Shown here piece by piece: positions 37,904 to 47,971 of a stretch of DNA of 64,000 bases. Position 1 is the first letter of the stretch; every line of letters begins with the position of its first letter. Under the pieces are notes generated by a model. That model had not been told where the DNA came from and made no database searches. It saw only the letters and a program-made list of their open reading frames with translations. The stretch comes from Pseudomonas reinekei. GTDB lineage: Bacteria; Pseudomonadota; Gammaproteobacteria; Pseudomonadales; Pseudomonadaceae. The translations under genes were made by a program, and so were the position numbers. Where the stretch lies: NCBI RefSeq assembly GCF_001945365.1, contig NZ_MSTQ01000003.1, positions 248,001 to 312,000 of the forward strand, in the 5' to 3' direction.

Positions 37904-39148
37904 ATGGACGACTTGCCCTTAGGGCCGATGCTCGCTGTAGTGGCCCTGCTGGTTTTATGGTCGGGATTGTTTTCCGCCATTGAAGCCGCTCATCAACATT
38001 TACTGGCCAAGCGCATCGCTTCGCGCTCAAGCGACAAGCCGTTGGCCAGACTGAGCTTCCCGCTCGACAGCCTGATCTTCTGCAATACCCTGTGTCGCGC
38101 CCTGGTGGTGGTGATTTGCACCTTGCTGGCGATTTTCACCTGGGCGGAAAACGGTCCGTGGGCCGCCTGCCTGGGCGCGGGCGCTATGCTGTTGGTGCTC
38201 ACCGACTATTTGCCGCGCACCCTCGCCGTTCGCCATCCGGATGCGATCCTGACCTTTGGCAACAGCTTGCTGCGCGTACCGCTGAAAATCGTTTATCCGG
38301 CAGCCTGGCTGCTCAATGCCATCAGCCAACTGCTGATCCGCCCGTTCGCTCGCAAAGTCAAGGTCGTACAACAGAGCGAAGACGAGACACAACTAGCCCA
38401 GCACGACGATCGCGAACCGACCGCCCAAAGGACACACCCGCTGCCCGGCATCCATGCGCTGGACAACATCACGGTCAACGACATTCTGGTACCACGCAGC
38501 GAAGTCGACGGGATCAACCTCGATGAACCGATCGAGGACATCATCGAACAACTGCGCAAAAACACCCGCACACGCCTGCCGCTGTTTCACAGTGACATCA
38601 ATCAGGTTGAAGCCGTACTCAACACCCGGCAAATCGGCCATCTGCTGGACGATGGCAGCCTGACACTGGACGCGCTGATGGCGGCCAGTCGCGAACCTTA
38701 CTTCGTACCGGAAAGCACGCCACTGCAACTGCAATTGCTGAACTTCCACAAACAGCAGCGCCGTCTGGGCATGGTCGTCGACGAGTACGGTGAAGTGCTC
38801 GGCATCGTGACCCTGGAAGACATTCTCGAAGAAATCGTCGGCGAGTTCGAAAGCCAGCAAAGCCTGAACAACCCGCACATCCACCCCCAGGCCGATGGCC
38901 GCCTGGTGATCGATGGAGCGGCGTCGATTCGCGACCTCAACAAGAGCCTCGGCTGGCACCTGCCCAGCGATGGTCCGAAAACCCTCAACGGCCTGGTGAC
39001 CGAGGCGCTGGAAACCATTCCAGAAAGCGCGGTGTGCCTGAAGATTGGTCGTTATCGCCTGGAAATCCTCGAGACCGAAGAAAACCGGGTGACGCGAGTG
39101 CTCATCTGGCATACCAGCCCGACGCTTGCCATGGCGACTGTCAGATAG
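37904..39148 (+). CDS. CNNM/CorC family membrane protein with CBS pair
   Basis: This 414-residue protein has an N-terminal DUF21 (CNNM) membrane domain (LAVVALLVLWSGLFSAIEAA, FCNTLCRALVVVICTLLAIF), two CBS domains (about 190-250, VNDILVPRSEVDGINL; and about 255-310, MVVDEYGEVLGIVTLEDILEEIVGEFE) and a C-terminal CorC_HlyC FAD-binding-like domain. Members transport or regulate divalent cations, mostly Mg2+ or Co2+. The older hemolysin name is historical. It starts 12 bases after the CcsA-like gene and probably shares its transcript. Confidence 0.9.
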   Translation: MDDLPLGPMLAVVALLVLWSGLFSAIEAAHQHLLAKRIASRSSDKPLARLSFPLDSLIFCNTLCRALVVVICTLLAIFTWAENGPWAACLGAGAMLLVLTDYLPRTLAVRHPDAILTFGNSLLRVPLKIVYPAAWLLNAISQLLIRPFARKVKVVQQSEDETQLAQHDDREPTAQRTHPLPGIHALDNITVNDILVPRSEVDGINLDEPIEDIIEQLRKNTRTRLPLFHSDINQVEAVLNTRQIGHLLDDGSLTLDALMAASREPYFVPESTPLQLQLLNFHKQQRRLGMVVDEYGEVLGIVTLEDILEEIVGEFESQQSLNNPHIHPQADGRLVIDGAASIRDLNKSLGWHLPSDGPKTLNGLVTEALETIPESAVCLKIGRYRLEILETEENRVTRVLIWHTSPTLAMATVR

Positions 39149-39154
39149 GTGAAT

Positions 39155-39210
39155 GCTCAGCCTCGCTTCGCGAGAAAACGCCTACAGGAGCGAGGCTGCA
39201 ATCTTTAAAA
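39155..39210. repeat. Degenerate REP-like palindrome
   Basis: Arms AGCCTCGCTTCGCGAG and the later TACAGGAGCGAGGCTGCAA are inverted copies of a weak REP. This is the only structure seen in the 297-base gap before the MFS gene. Confidence 0.45.
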
Positions 39211-39445
39211 ACCACCCCACTTGTTCAATCGTTAGCCACCTTCCTATAATCGAGACGCTTACCCAAGCCTCGCCGACCCGGTGCATACCCGCACCTCTCT
39301 GGTCCCGGCCTGACCACCCGCTGTATCCGTAACAGACCGACGACTGCTCCTACCTCGAACAGCGACCGTTCCGCCACCCACATCCCTGGGTTCTCGACCA
39401 TAATAATTCGCTCCACTGGGGCACATGACTGTCAGGGATAACCGC

Positions 39446-40762
39446 ATGACGACCAGCACGACTTACGACGACGCCACACCTGCGCAACCGACGAACTCCG
39501 CGACCCGCGTGGCCACCGCAAGCTTCATCGGCACGGCCATCGAGTTCTACGACTTCTATGTTTATGCCACCGCCGCCGCACTGGTGATCGGCCCGGTGTT
39601 CTTTCCGCAGACGTCCGGCACGGCGCAAATGCTTTCGGCTTTTCTAACGTTCGGCATCGCGTTCCTCGCGCGACCGCTGGGCTCGGCGCTGTTCGGCCAC
39701 TTTGGCGACCGTATCGGGCGCAAATCCACCCTGGTGGCGTCGTTGCTATTGATGGGCGTGTGCACCACGCTGATCGGCGTGCTGCCCGGTTACGACAGCA
39801 TCGGCGCCTGGGCTCCAATCCTGCTCTGCGTGCTGCGCTTCGGCCAAGGCCTGGGGCTGGGCGGCGAATGGGGCGGCGCGGCGCTGCTGGCCACGGAGAA
39901 CGCGCCGAAGGGCAAGCGCGCCTGGTTCGGCATGTTCCCGCAACTCGGCCCGTCCATTGGCTTTCTCGCGGCGAACGGCCTGTTTCTCACGTTGGCCATG
40001 TCACTGGATGACGAACAGTTCCGTTCGTGGGGCTGGCGGATTCCGTTCCTGCTCAGTGCTGCGCTGGTGATGGTTGGCCTGTACGTGCGCCTCAAGCTTC
40101 ACGAAACACCGGTTTTCGCCAACGCCGTCGCCCGTCAGGAACGAGTGAAGATTCCGCTGGTCGAGCTGTTCAGCCAATACTGGATGCCGGTGCTGCTGGG
40201 GGCTGGCGCCATGGTGGTGTGCTACGCGCTGTTCTACATCTCGACCGTTTTCTCGCTGAGTTATGGCGTCGCGACACTGGGCTACAGCCGCGAAACCTTC
40301 CTCGGCCTGCTGTGCTTTGCCGTGCTGTTCATGGCTGCCGCTACCCCGCTGTCTGCCTGGGCCAGTGACCGCTACGGACGCAAACCGGTGCTGATCATCG
40401 GTGGCGTGCTGGCGATTCTGTCCGGTTTCCTGATGGAGCCATTGCTGACCCAGGGCTCGACCTGGGGCGTGGCGCTGTTCCTGTGCATCGAGCTTTTTTT
40501 GATGGGCGTGACGTTTGCGCCGATGGGCGCACTGCTGCCGGAACTGTTTCCGACCCATGTGCGGTATACCGGCGCCTCCGCCGCCTACAACCTGGGGGGG
40601 ATTGTCGGGGCCTCCGCGGCGCCCTTCTTCGCACAGAAACTGGTGGCATTGGGTGGCTTGAGTTATGTCGGCGGGTACGTGTCCGGCGCGGCGGTGCTGA
40701 GTTTGATTGCAGTGCTGTGCCTGAAGGAAACACGGCATAACGATTTGAATCGCATCGCCTGA
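39446..40762 (+). CDS. MFS transporter, metabolite:H+ symporter family
   Basis: This 438-residue, 12-span transporter belongs to the ProP/ShiA-like metabolite:proton symporter branch of the major facilitator superfamily. The hallmark IGTAIEFYDFYVYATAAALVIGPVFFP opens TM1, followed by RPLGSALFGHFGDRIGRKSTLV (the MFS loop 2-3 motif) and GLGLGGEWGGAALLATENAP. Substrates of relatives include alpha-ketoglutarate, shikimate and proline betaine, and none can be chosen here. I use the ATG at 39446 because AGGGA precedes it at good distance. The ATG at 39425 is an alternative. Confidence 0.88.
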   Translation: MTTSTTYDDATPAQPTNSATRVATASFIGTAIEFYDFYVYATAAALVIGPVFFPQTSGTAQMLSAFLTFGIAFLARPLGSALFGHFGDRIGRKSTLVASLLLMGVCTTLIGVLPGYDSIGAWAPILLCVLRFGQGLGLGGEWGGAALLATENAPKGKRAWFGMFPQLGPSIGFLAANGLFLTLAMSLDDEQFRSWGWRIPFLLSAALVMVGLYVRLKLHETPVFANAVARQERVKIPLVELFSQYWMPVLLGAGAMVVCYALFYISTVFSLSYGVATLGYSRETFLGLLCFAVLFMAAATPLSAWASDRYGRKPVLIIGGVLAILSGFLMEPLLTQGSTWGVALFLCIELFLMGVTFAPMGALLPELFPTHVRYTGASAAYNLGGIVGASAAPFFAQKLVALGGLSYVGGYVSGAAVLSLIAVLCLKETRHNDLNRIA

Positions 40763-40766
40763 TAGA

Positions 40767-40815
40767 TCGCTATCGCAAGCAGGCTTGCTCCCACAGGGAT
40801 AGGTATCCCTGTGGG
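40767..40815. repeat. REP element after the MFS gene
   Basis: A REP arm (ATCGCAAGCAGGCTTGCTCCCA) is followed by the palindrome ACAGGGATAGGTATCCCTGT. It lies just after the MFS stop and may act as its 3'-end structure. Confidence 0.7.
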
Positions 40816-40929
40816 TCAATTTGCCACATTTTTCCCCCGCCCATTGTCACCTCGCTCTACGCGCATCGGCTTATCCCCGCTATACTTCCCGGCTTTTCCT
40901 GAATAAATGCCAATAGGGTCCCGCCGCGC

Positions 40930-43776
40930 ATGGATAAGACCTACCAGCCGCACGCCATTGAAACTTCCTGGTACAACACCTGGGAGTCAGAGAACTACTT
41001 CGCCCCGCAAGGCGCGGGCGAGTCCTACACCATCATGATCCCGCCGCCGAACGTCACCGGCAGCCTGCACATGGGTCACGGTTTCAACAACGCGATCATG
41101 GACGCCCTGATCCGTTTCCGCCGCATGCAGGGCCGCAACACCCTGTGGCAGCCAGGCACCGACCACGCCGGTATCGCGACGCAAATGCTGGTAGAGCGTC
41201 AACTGGAAGCCCAGGGCCAGAATCGTCACGATCTGGGCCGAGAAAAATTCCTCGAGAAAGTCTGGGAATGGAAAGACCAGTCGGGCGGCAATATCAGCCG
41301 TCAGATCCGTCGCCTCGGCTCGTCCGTGGACTGGAGCCGTGAGCGCTTCACCATGGACGACGGCCTCTCGGAAGCCGTGAAAGAAGCGTTTGTACGCTTG
41401 CACGAAGACGGTCTGATCTACCGCGGCAAGCGCCTGGTCAACTGGGATACCAAGTTGCACACGGCGATTTCCGACCTCGAAGTGGAAAACCACGACGAGA
41501 AAGGTTTCCTGTGGAACCTCAAGTACCCCCTGGCTGACGGCGCCAAGACCGCTGAAGGCAATGATTTCCTGATCGTCGCGACCACTCGCCCGGAAACCAT
41601 GCTCGGCGACGCCGCCGTCGCGGTTAACCCGAACGACGAACGCTACAAAGCCCTGATCGGCAAATTTGTCGAGCTGCCACTGGTTGGCCGCCGCATCCCG
41701 ATCATCGCCGACGATTACTGCGACCCTGAATTCGGCACCGGCTGCGTGAAAATCACCCCGGCCCACGACTTCAACGACTACGAAGTCGGCAAGCGTCACA
41801 ACCTGCCGCTGTTGAACATCTTCGACAAGAACGCAGCAGTCCTGCCGGCCTGCCAGGTATTCAACCTCGACGGCACGCTGAACGAAACCATCGACGGCAA
41901 GATCCCGGCCGAATACGCCGGCCTCGACCGTTTCGAAGCGCGCAAGCAGATCGTGGCCGCGTTCGAAGCCGCGGGTCTGTTGGTCAGCGTCGACGATCAC
42001 GGCCTGAAAGTGCCGAAGGGCGATCGCTCCGGCACCATCATCGAGCCTTGGCTGACCGACCAGTGGTACGTGTCCACCAAGCCGCTGGCCGAGCCTGCGA
42101 TTGCCGCCGTTGAAGATGGCCGCATCCAGTTCGTGCCCAAGCAATACGAAAACATGTACTTCTCGTGGATGCGCGACATCCAGGACTGGTGCATCAGTCG
42201 TCAGCTGTGGTGGGGCCACCGGATCCCGGCCTGGTACGACGAGTCAGGCAAGGTCTATGTCGGCCGCGACGAAGCCGAAGTGCGTGCCAAGCACAACCTC
42301 GGCCCGGACGTGGCGCTGCAACAGGACAACGACGTTCTCGACACCTGGTTCAGTTCGGGCCTGTGGACATTCTCCACTCTCGGCTGGCCGGAACAGACCG
42401 AGTTCCTGAAGAAATTCCATTCCACCGACGTGCTGGTCACTGGCTTCGATATCATTTTCTTCTGGGTTGCCCGGATGATCATGCTCACCATGCATTTGGT
42501 GAAGAACGAAGACGGCACGCCGCAGGTTCCGTTCAAGACGGTTTATGTGCACGGCCTGGTGCGTGATGGCCAGGGCCAGAAGATGTCCAAGTCCAAGGGC
42601 AACGTCCTGGACCCGCTGGACATCATCGACGGTATCGAGCTGGAAGAGCTGGTCAGTAAACGCACCTCCGGCATGATGCAGCCGAAACTGGCAAAGAAGA
42701 TCGAGAAGCAGACCCGCGAAGAATTCGCCGACGGCATCGCCAGCTACGGTACCGACGCCCTGCGTTTCACCTTCTGCTCGCTGGCGTCCACCGGTCGCGA
42801 CATCAAGTTCGACATGGGTCGCGTTGAAGGCTATCGCAACTTCTGCAACAAGATCTGGAACGCCGCGCGCTACGTGCTGGACAAGGGCGAAGACTGCGGC
42901 CAGAACGGCGAGGCCTTTGAACTGTCGCTGGCTGACCGCTGGATCATTTCGCAGCTGCAACGCACCGAAGCCGAAGTGACCCGTCAGCTGGATCAGTTCC
43001 GTTTCGACCTGGCGGCACAAGCCCTGTACGAGTTCATCTGGAACCAGTATTGCGACTGGTACCTGGAACTGTCCAAACCTGTGCTGTGGGATGAAAACGC
43101 ACCGGTCGAACGTCAGCGCGGCACCCGTCGCACGCTGGTTCGCGTGCTGGAAGTGGCTCTGCGCCTGGCGCACCCGTTCATGCCGTTCATCACCGAAGAA
43201 ATCTGGCAGCGCATCGCGCCGCTGGCCGGTATCGAAGGCAAGACGATCATGCTGCAACCTTGGCCCGTGGCCAACGAAACACGCATCGATCAGGCGGCCG
43301 AAGATGACATCGAATGGCTCAAGGGCCTGATGCTCGGCACGCGGAATATCCGTGGCGAGATGAACATCGGGCCGGGCAAACCGCTGCCGCTGTTCTTGAA
43401 AAATGTCAGCGCTGAAGATCAGCGTCGCCTGACCGAGAACGAAGCCCTGCTGAAGAAGCTGGCGCGTCTGGAATCGATCACCGTACTGGCTGCGGGCGAA
43501 GAAGCACCGCTGTCCGCCACTGCCCTGGTTGGCGAGATGGAAGTGTTGGTGCCAATGGCCGGCCTGATCGACAAAGGTGCCGAGCTGGCGCGTCTGGACA
43601 AGGAAATCCAGCGCCTGCAAGGTGAAGTGCAACGCGTCGGCGGTAAGCTGTCCAACGCCGGTTTCGTTGACAAGGCACCCGCCGAAGTCATCGAGAAAGA
43701 ACGCGCCAAACTGGCCGAAGCCGAACAGGCGCTGGGCAAGTTGGCCGAGCAGCATGCGCGGATTGCCAGCCTGTAA
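40930..43776 (+). CDS. valS: Valyl-tRNA synthetase
   Basis: ValS (948 residues) charges tRNA(Val). It has the class-I HIGH-type motif [19 protein letters not shown] (about residues 36-54), the editing CP1 domain ([18 protein letters not shown]), the KMSKS loop [16 protein letters not shown] (about residue 553), an anticodon-binding domain and a C-terminal coiled-coil arm of about 65 residues ([19 protein letters not shown]). The length is normal. A perfect terminator follows 14 bases after the stop. Confidence 0.98.
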   Translation: MDKTYQPHAIETSWYNTWESENYFAPQGAGESYTIMIPPPNVTGSLHMGHGFNNAIMDALIRFRRMQGRNTLWQPGTDHAGIATQMLVERQLEAQGQNRHDLGREKFLEKVWEWKDQSGGNISRQIRRLGSSVDWSRERFTMDDGLSEAVKEAFVRLHEDGLIYRGKRLVNWDTKLHTAISDLEVENHDEKGFLWNLKYPLADGAKTAEGNDFLIVATTRPETMLGDAAVAVNPNDERYKALIGKFVELPLVGRRIPIIADDYCDPEFGTGCVKITPAHDFNDYEVGKRHNLPLLNIFDKNAAVLPACQVFNLDGTLNETIDGKIPAEYAGLDRFEARKQIVAAFEAAGLLVSVDDHGLKVPKGDRSGTIIEPWLTDQWYVSTKPLAEPAIAAVEDGRIQFVPKQYENMYFSWMRDIQDWCISRQLWWGHRIPAWYDESGKVYVGRDEAEVRAKHNLGPDVALQQDNDVLDTWFSSGLWTFSTLGWPEQTEFLKKFHSTDVLVTGFDIIFFWVARMIMLTMHLVKNEDGTPQVPFKTVYVHGLVRDGQGQKMSKSKGNVLDPLDIIDGIELEELVSKRTSGMMQPKLAKKIEKQTREEFADGIASYGTDALRFTFCSLASTGRDIKFDMGRVEGYRNFCNKIWNAARYVLDKGEDCGQNGEAFELSLADRWIISQLQRTEAEVTRQLDQFRFDLAAQALYEFIWNQYCDWYLELSKPVLWDENAPVERQRGTRRTLVRVLEVALRLAHPFMPFITEEIWQRIAPLAGIEGKTIMLQPWPVANETRIDQAAEDDIEWLKGLMLGTRNIRGEMNIGPGKPLPLFLKNVSAEDQRRLTENEALLKKLARLESITVLAAGEEAPLSATALVGEMEVLVPMAGLIDKGAELARLDKEIQRLQGEVQRVGGKLSNAGFVDKAPAEVIEKERAKLAEAEQALGKLAEQHARIASL

Positions 43777-43790
43777 CGGCGAATCGCAAT

Positions 43791-43823
43791 GAAAAAGGGA
43801 GGCCCATGTGGCCTCCCTTTTTC
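43791..43823 (+). terminator. Terminator of valS
   Basis: GAAAAAGGGAGGCC and GGCCTCCCTTTTTC pair perfectly around CATGT, immediately after the valS stop. Confidence 0.92.
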
Positions 43824-43904
43824 GTGCCATGAGGGGGCACGCCGATAGTGGCGGGATGTGGGACAATGTCGCCACTTTCAGCCATACCCGAATCGACCAC
43901 CGCC

Positions 43905-44936
43905 ATGACCGCCCCCCGTACACCGAAACCTGCACGCAAAAAGCCCGAGTCCGCGACCCCGGCCAAAGCCGTGGAGCCGCGCGAGAAGGCCAGCCTGCAT
44001 CCGCGCAATCGCCATCAGGGTCGCTACGACTTCCCGGCACTGATCAAGACCACGCCGGAACTGGCGAAATTCGTGATCATCAACCCGTATGGCAAGGAAA
44101 GTATCGACTTCGCCAGCCCGCAAGCCGTGCGGGTATTCAACCGGGCGCTGCTCAAGTCGTTCTATGGCATTGCCCATTGGGATATTCCGGCCGATTACCT
44201 CTGCCCGCCAGTACCGGGCCGGGCCGACTATGTGCACTTCCTTGCCGACCTGCTGGCCAGTGGCAATGAGGGTGTCATTCCCGGTGGCGCCGCCGTGAAG
44301 GTGCTGGACATCGGCATGGGCGCCAACTGCGTGTACCCGTTGATCGGCTACAGCGACTACCGCTGGCAATTCCTCGGCTCCGACATCGACGCCACGGCCA
44401 TTGCCGCGGCCAAGGCAATCATTGCTTCCAACGGTCTGAATAAAGCCATTCAGGTGCGCCAGCAAAGCAACCCCAAGCAGATTCTCACCGGCCTGCTGGA
44501 GAGCGAAGAGCGTTTTGACCTGACGATGTGCAACCCTCCCTTCCACGCCTCACTGGACGAAGCCACACGGGGCAGCACGCGCAAATGGCGCGCCTTGGGC
44601 AAAGCCGATCCGAAACGCAAGCTCCCAGTGTTGAACTTCGGTGGACAGGCGGCGGAGTTGTGGTGTGAAGGCGGCGAAGTGCGATTTGTCACGCAACTGG
44701 TCAGCGAGAGCGCGCAGGTAGCGCAACAAGTGCTGTGGTTCAGCACGCTGGTGTCGAAGGCCTCAAACCTGCCGGCGATCCAGGCAGCCTTGAAAAAGGC
44801 CGGTGCGCTAGACAGTCGGGTGGTAGAAATGGGTCAAGGCCAAAAGCAGAGCCGCTTCGTCGCTTGGACGTTCCAGACCAACGCACAGCAACAGGCTTGG
44901 CGTCAGGCGCGCTGGACAAACGCTTCAACGCAATAA
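43905..44936 (+). CDS. rlmF: 23S rRNA (adenine-1618-N6)-methyltransferase
   Basis: RlmF/YbiN (343 residues) methylates A1618 of 23S rRNA with SAM. The SAM motif [18 protein letters not shown] is near residue 110, and the N6-adenine signature [11 protein letters not shown] near residue 208 is intact. The N-terminus ([28 protein letters not shown]) is lysine/proline-rich and may bind RNA. The frame is open 19 codons upstream, but the ATG at 43905 is the plausible start. It lies between valS and a terminator. Confidence 0.93.
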   Translation: MTAPRTPKPARKKPESATPAKAVEPREKASLHPRNRHQGRYDFPALIKTTPELAKFVIINPYGKESIDFASPQAVRVFNRALLKSFYGIAHWDIPADYLCPPVPGRADYVHFLADLLASGNEGVIPGGAAVKVLDIGMGANCVYPLIGYSDYRWQFLGSDIDATAIAAAKAIIASNGLNKAIQVRQQSNPKQILTGLLESEERFDLTMCNPPFHASLDEATRGSTRKWRALGKADPKRKLPVLNFGGQAAELWCEGGEVRFVTQLVSESAQVAQQVLWFSTLVSKASNLPAIQAALKKAGALDSRVVEMGQGQKQSRFVAWTFQTNAQQQAWRQARWTNASTQ

Positions 44937-44981
44937 CAGAACATAGCGGCGCCCGGCCTTGAGCCAGCCTTTATCGCAAAC

Positions 44982-45021
44982 AAAAAACCGTGCGCGGATT
45001 AATCCGGCGCACGGTTTTTTT
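44982..45021 (+). terminator. Terminator of rlmF (copy A of a duplicated hairpin)
   Basis: AAAAAACCGTGCG and CGCACGGTTTTTT flank CGGATTAATCCGG, giving a long stem. The sequence is nearly repeated at 45765-45806. Confidence 0.9.
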
Positions 45022-45092
45022 ACAAGTATTACTGGCTGACTGTTTGAATTGGCCATGTTTGACCCAATACCCAGGATCGAACAAATCGCGTA

Positions 45093-45530
45093 TTAGCGTT
45101 TCGCTACCCTGACGACCTCTTTGAAAGCGCAACCGCGTACTTCTTTATTCTCGCAGTAGTACCGTGAGTTCCACTCTTTCCAGGGTCCATTGGTTTCAAT
45201 ATTGGCCACGACCCCTTCCCGCTTGAAGCGCATATCGACCGCGCCGCCCTGTTGCAGCGCATAACCACAACGCAGAACTTCACCAATGACAACAGCATCC
45301 ACCACATCCTTGTGAGGTGCAAATATGGCCAACTCGAACTCACCCACCGGCCCCTGGCCGGTTTGAGAGGTGCCGTACCACTCATCAGCGCCACCGGCCG
45401 TCGGCGCTTTATAAACACCTGGGGTCACTTCCTTGATGTCTGAAGGACTTGGACAGTACTCCGTGACATTTGCCCAGGCCTGACCGGATAACAGAATCGC
45501 CACGCACATCACCAACTGTTTAAGTTTCAT
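45093..45530 (-). CDS. Small secreted four-cysteine protein (DUF3757-like)
   Basis: This 145-residue protein has a clear signal peptide (KLKQLVMCVAILLSGQAWA) and a mature part with four cysteines (YCPS, RCGY, YYCEN, GCAF), enough for two disulfides. The composition and layout resemble DUF3757 proteins of pseudomonads, but I hold that family call loosely. The function is unknown. The gene lies alone between two almost identical terminator hairpins (44982-45021 and 45765-45806) with an AT-rich upstream region. This suggests that it entered, or the interval formed, by recombination between repeats. Confidence 0.75.
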   Translation of the reverse strand: MKLKQLVMCVAILLSGQAWANVTEYCPSPSDIKEVTPGVYKAPTAGGADEWYGTSQTGQGPVGEFELAIFAPHKDVVDAVVIGEVLRCGYALQQGGAVDMRFKREGVVANIETNGPWKEWNSRYYCENKEVRGCAFKEVVRVAKR

Positions 45531-45764
45531 AAAACGTCCACTGTTATTAACAACCAGAATTTAGTGTTTGGCTTTTACGCAAAGCCGAGCGCGACACCAG
45601 ACCGATACTACCGATTCACGGCGTACACTCAACTATCAGTATTGTGGGAAACTTCGCTAGATAGATGGAGAAAACTGACTTATTCAATTTACAATAAAAA
45701 AGCCGCAGCACAATAAATAAAATGTTGCATCAATCGAACTTTCGAAGACTTTTATGACGGACAC
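45531..45764. other. AT-rich upstream region of the secreted protein gene
   Basis: These 234 bases are markedly AT-rich for this genome, especially 45660-45730 (runs such as CAATTTACAATAAAAAAG). They must contain the promoter of the minus-strand gene. There are no ORFs with coding character. Confidence 0.5.
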
Positions 45765-45806
45765 AAAAAAACCGTGCCCGGATCGCTCCGGCGCACGGTT
45801 TTTTTT
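45765..45806 (-). terminator. Terminator of the HU-like gene (copy B of the duplicated hairpin)
   Basis: AAAAAACCGTGC and GCACGGTTTTTT pair around a loop with CCGGATCGCTCCGG. It differs from 44982-45021 mainly in the loop. It lies eight bases past the HU-like gene's stop on the minus strand. Confidence 0.9.
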
Positions 45807-45814
45807 AACAAGTC

Positions 45815-46096
45815 TTACTTGTTAACAGCGTCGGTCAGGCCTTTGGCCACAACCAGCTTGATCACTTTCTTGGCAGCGATTTCGATGGCAGCGCCAGTCG
45901 AAGGGTTGCGACCGGTACGGGCAGGACGCTCAGTCACTTTCAGTTTGCCGATACCTGGCAGAGTGATTTCGCCGCCGTTTTCCAGCTGATCAGCAACGAT
46001 TTGGCCCAGTTGGTCCAGAGCGTTACGCGCGGTGGTTTTTGGCGCGTCGATAGCTTCAGCGATGTCGGCGATCAGTTGGTCTTTAGTAAGAGCCAT
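45815..46096 (-). CDS. HU-family nucleoid DNA-binding protein
   Basis: This 93-residue HU/IHF-family protein bends and compacts DNA. The beta-arm signature RPARTGRNPSTGAAIEIAAKKVIKLV and the helical N-terminus LTKDQLIADIAEAIDAPKTTARNALDQLG are clear. It differs from the usual HupA/HupB start and resembles the third HU (HupN-like) of Pseudomonas. I leave the symbol open. The ATG at 46096 (MALTKDQ) is chosen over an upstream frame extension with no family similarity. It is divergent from yejK, another nucleoid protein. Confidence 0.92.
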   Translation of the reverse strand: MALTKDQLIADIAEAIDAPKTTARNALDQLGQIVADQLENGGEITLPGIGKLKVTERPARTGRNPSTGAAIEIAAKKVIKLVVAKGLTDAVNK

Positions 46097-46491
46097 GTAG
46101 TGTTCCTTCCCTATCAAATTCATATGGATTGCAGAGTGCAATGTCAGCCATCGAGCCCGATCTTCTGGATCTGGCACCCTCGGCGAATAACCTCGGGATC
46201 GGGGTTATAGATACCGAAATCAGGGTTTGGTTCGACCTGACAAAAGCTGACTGCAGGCTTAACGCAGTGACTTCGCGCAAGACCGGGCAAAACTAGCACA
46301 GAGACGGGGAAATATCCGCCTCTAGCTACCCATTTGGTCAGCTTTATTGCTCTAAATCGGGAAAAATACGCATCAGCGCCGCCGGTCACCCGGGAATTGC
46401 CCTTCGTACCGCGCCAAAACCAGTGGTTGCGGTACACTGAGCGCTTTTTCGGGGGAGACTGCACTCCTCTCTTCAATCAGCCGAGAAGCCC
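46097..46491. other. Divergent promoter region, HU-like / yejK
   Basis: This 395-base region lies between divergent nucleoid-protein genes. A minus-strand frame (46144-46476) is open but looks non-coding, with unusual composition and no ribosome site. No repeats or hairpins stand out. Confidence 0.4.
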
Positions 46492-47496
46492 ATGCCGATC
46501 CGTCATTGCATCGTCCACCTGATCGACAAAAAACCCGACGGCACGCCTGCAGTTCTCCACGCTCGAGACTCTGAACTGGCCGAGTCCGCCGCCATCGAGA
46601 ACATGCTTGCCGATCTCAATGAAAGCTACAACGCCAAGCAAGGCAAGGCCTGGGGTCTGTTTCATCCGGAGTCCGGTGCTTTCCCGTTCAGCGGCTGGCT
46701 GAAGGAATACCTCGACGGCGCTCAGGACTTCACCGCCTTCAGCCGCGTGGCCGTGGAACACCTGCAGAAGCTGATGGAAGAATCCAACCTCTCGGTCGGC
46801 GGCCATGTGTTGTTCGCGCACTACCAACAAGGCATGACCGACTATCTGGCGATTGCCCTGCTGCACCACAGCGAAGGCGTGGCCGTGACCGACGAACTGG
46901 ATGTGACCCCGTCCCGCCACCTCGACCTGGGCCAGCTGCATCTGGCGGCGCGAATCAACGTGTCCGAGTGGCAGAACAACAAACAATCCAAGCAGTACAT
47001 TTCGTTTATCAAAGGCAAGAATGGCAAGAAAGTCTCGGAATACTTCCGTGACTTCATCGGTTGTCAGGAAGGCGTCGACGGCCCGGGCGAGACTCGTACC
47101 TTGCTCAAGGCATTCAGCGACTTCGTTGAAAGCGAAGACTTGCCGGAAGACGACGCGCGCGAGAAGACCAAGACCCTGGTCGACTACGCCAGCAGCCAGG
47201 CAAAAATGGGTGAGCCCATGGGCCTGGAAGAGCTCTCGGGACTGATCGATGAAGATCGCCCCAAGGCTTTCTATGATCACATCCGCAACAAGGACTACGG
47301 GCTGTCACCGGAGATCCCGGCCGATAAACGCACCCTCAACCAGTTCCGTCGTTTCACCGGGCGCGCCGAAGGCCTGTCGATCAGCTTCGAGGCCCACCTG
47401 CTGGGCTCGAAGATCGAGTACGACGAAGAAGCCGGTACGCTGATCATCAAAGGCTTGCCGACCTCCTTGACTGACCAGCTCAAGCGACGCAACTGA
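46492..47496 (+). CDS. yejK: Nucleoid-associated protein YejK (NdpA)
   Basis: This 334-residue protein is a homologue of YejK/NdpA, found on spermidine nucleoids in E. coli. Recognisable segments are [33 protein letters not shown] [19 protein letters not shown] and [32 protein letters not shown]. There is no signal peptide or membrane span. The stop overlaps the next gene's ATG by one base (TGATG), so the downstream glutaredoxin-like gene is translationally coupled. Confidence 0.92.
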   Translation: MPIRHCIVHLIDKKPDGTPAVLHARDSELAESAAIENMLADLNESYNAKQGKAWGLFHPESGAFPFSGWLKEYLDGAQDFTAFSRVAVEHLQKLMEESNLSVGGHVLFAHYQQGMTDYLAIALLHHSEGVAVTDELDVTPSRHLDLGQLHLAARINVSEWQNNKQSKQYISFIKGKNGKKVSEYFRDFIGCQEGVDGPGETRTLLKAFSDFVESEDLPEDDAREKTKTLVDYASSQAKMGEPMGLEELSGLIDEDRPKAFYDHIRNKDYGLSPEIPADKRTLNQFRRFTGRAEGLSISFEAHLLGSKIEYDEEAGTLIIKGLPTSLTDQLKRRN

Positions 47497-47846
47497 TGCT
47501 CGGCAATGTACTGAAGAAATGCCTGCTGATTCTGCTGGTGGTGGTGGTCTATCAGAACTGGGGCAAGATCGAGCGTGTGTTCAACCCGTCGCAAGTGGTG
47601 TCCGAGCAGACCCAGGCCAAAGCCAACGTCGTGCTCTACGCCACCGAATGGTGCGGCTACTGCAAACTGACCCGGCGTTTTCTCGATCAGAAAGGCATTC
47701 CGTACAAGGAATTCGATATCGAAAAAGATGCCGAGGCGCGCAAGGATTACGAGGCTCTGGGCGGTGGAGGGATTCCGATCATTGATGTGAACGGGACGCT
47801 GATTCGCGGGTATGACCCGGATGCGATTCTGGCTGCATTGAAGTAA
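47496..47846 (+). CDS. Membrane-anchored glutaredoxin-like protein
   Basis: This 116-residue protein has one N-terminal hydrophobic segment (LLILLVVVVYQNW) and then a glutaredoxin domain with the dithiol active site CGYC (VLYATEWCGYCKLTRRFL). The cis-proline GGGGIPIIDV and a C-terminal helix follow. The anchor could place the domain in the periplasm, or it may be a signal anchor facing the cytosol. By the positive-inside rule (KKC before, K/R after) the side is ambiguous. It overlaps yejK by one base. The partners are unknown. Confidence 0.85.
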   Translation: MLGNVLKKCLLILLVVVVYQNWGKIERVFNPSQVVSEQTQAKANVVLYATEWCGYCKLTRRFLDQKGIPYKEFDIEKDAEARKDYEALGGGGIPIIDVNGTLIRGYDPDAILAALK

Positions 47847-47867
47847 TCCATCGGATACACACAATGC

Positions 47868-47960
47868 TGTGGCGAGGGGGCTTGCTCCCGTTGGGTCGCG
47901 AAACGGCCCCAAAACCGGGACGGCTGCACAGTCCAGCGGGAGCAAGCTCCCTCGCCGCAA
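47868..47960. repeat. REP doublet (TGTGGCGAGGG subclass)
   Basis: TGTGGCGAGGGGGCTTGCTCCC and the inverted GGGAGCAAGCTCCCTCGCCGC flank a spacer between the glutaredoxin-like gene and the convergent GST gene. The arms match the single hairpin after recJ. Confidence 0.8.
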
Positions 47961-47971
47961 GTTGCTTTGTA

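Noticed and set aside
42244..44040. 598-residue minus-strand frame opposite valS and rlmF
   Set aside because: It is a GC-rich antisense shadow of valS with no motifs, and it crosses a terminator and the rlmF start.
46144..46476. 110-residue minus-strand frame between the HU-like gene and yejK
   Set aside because: No ribosome site or family features, and unusual composition. It overlaps the yejK promoter.
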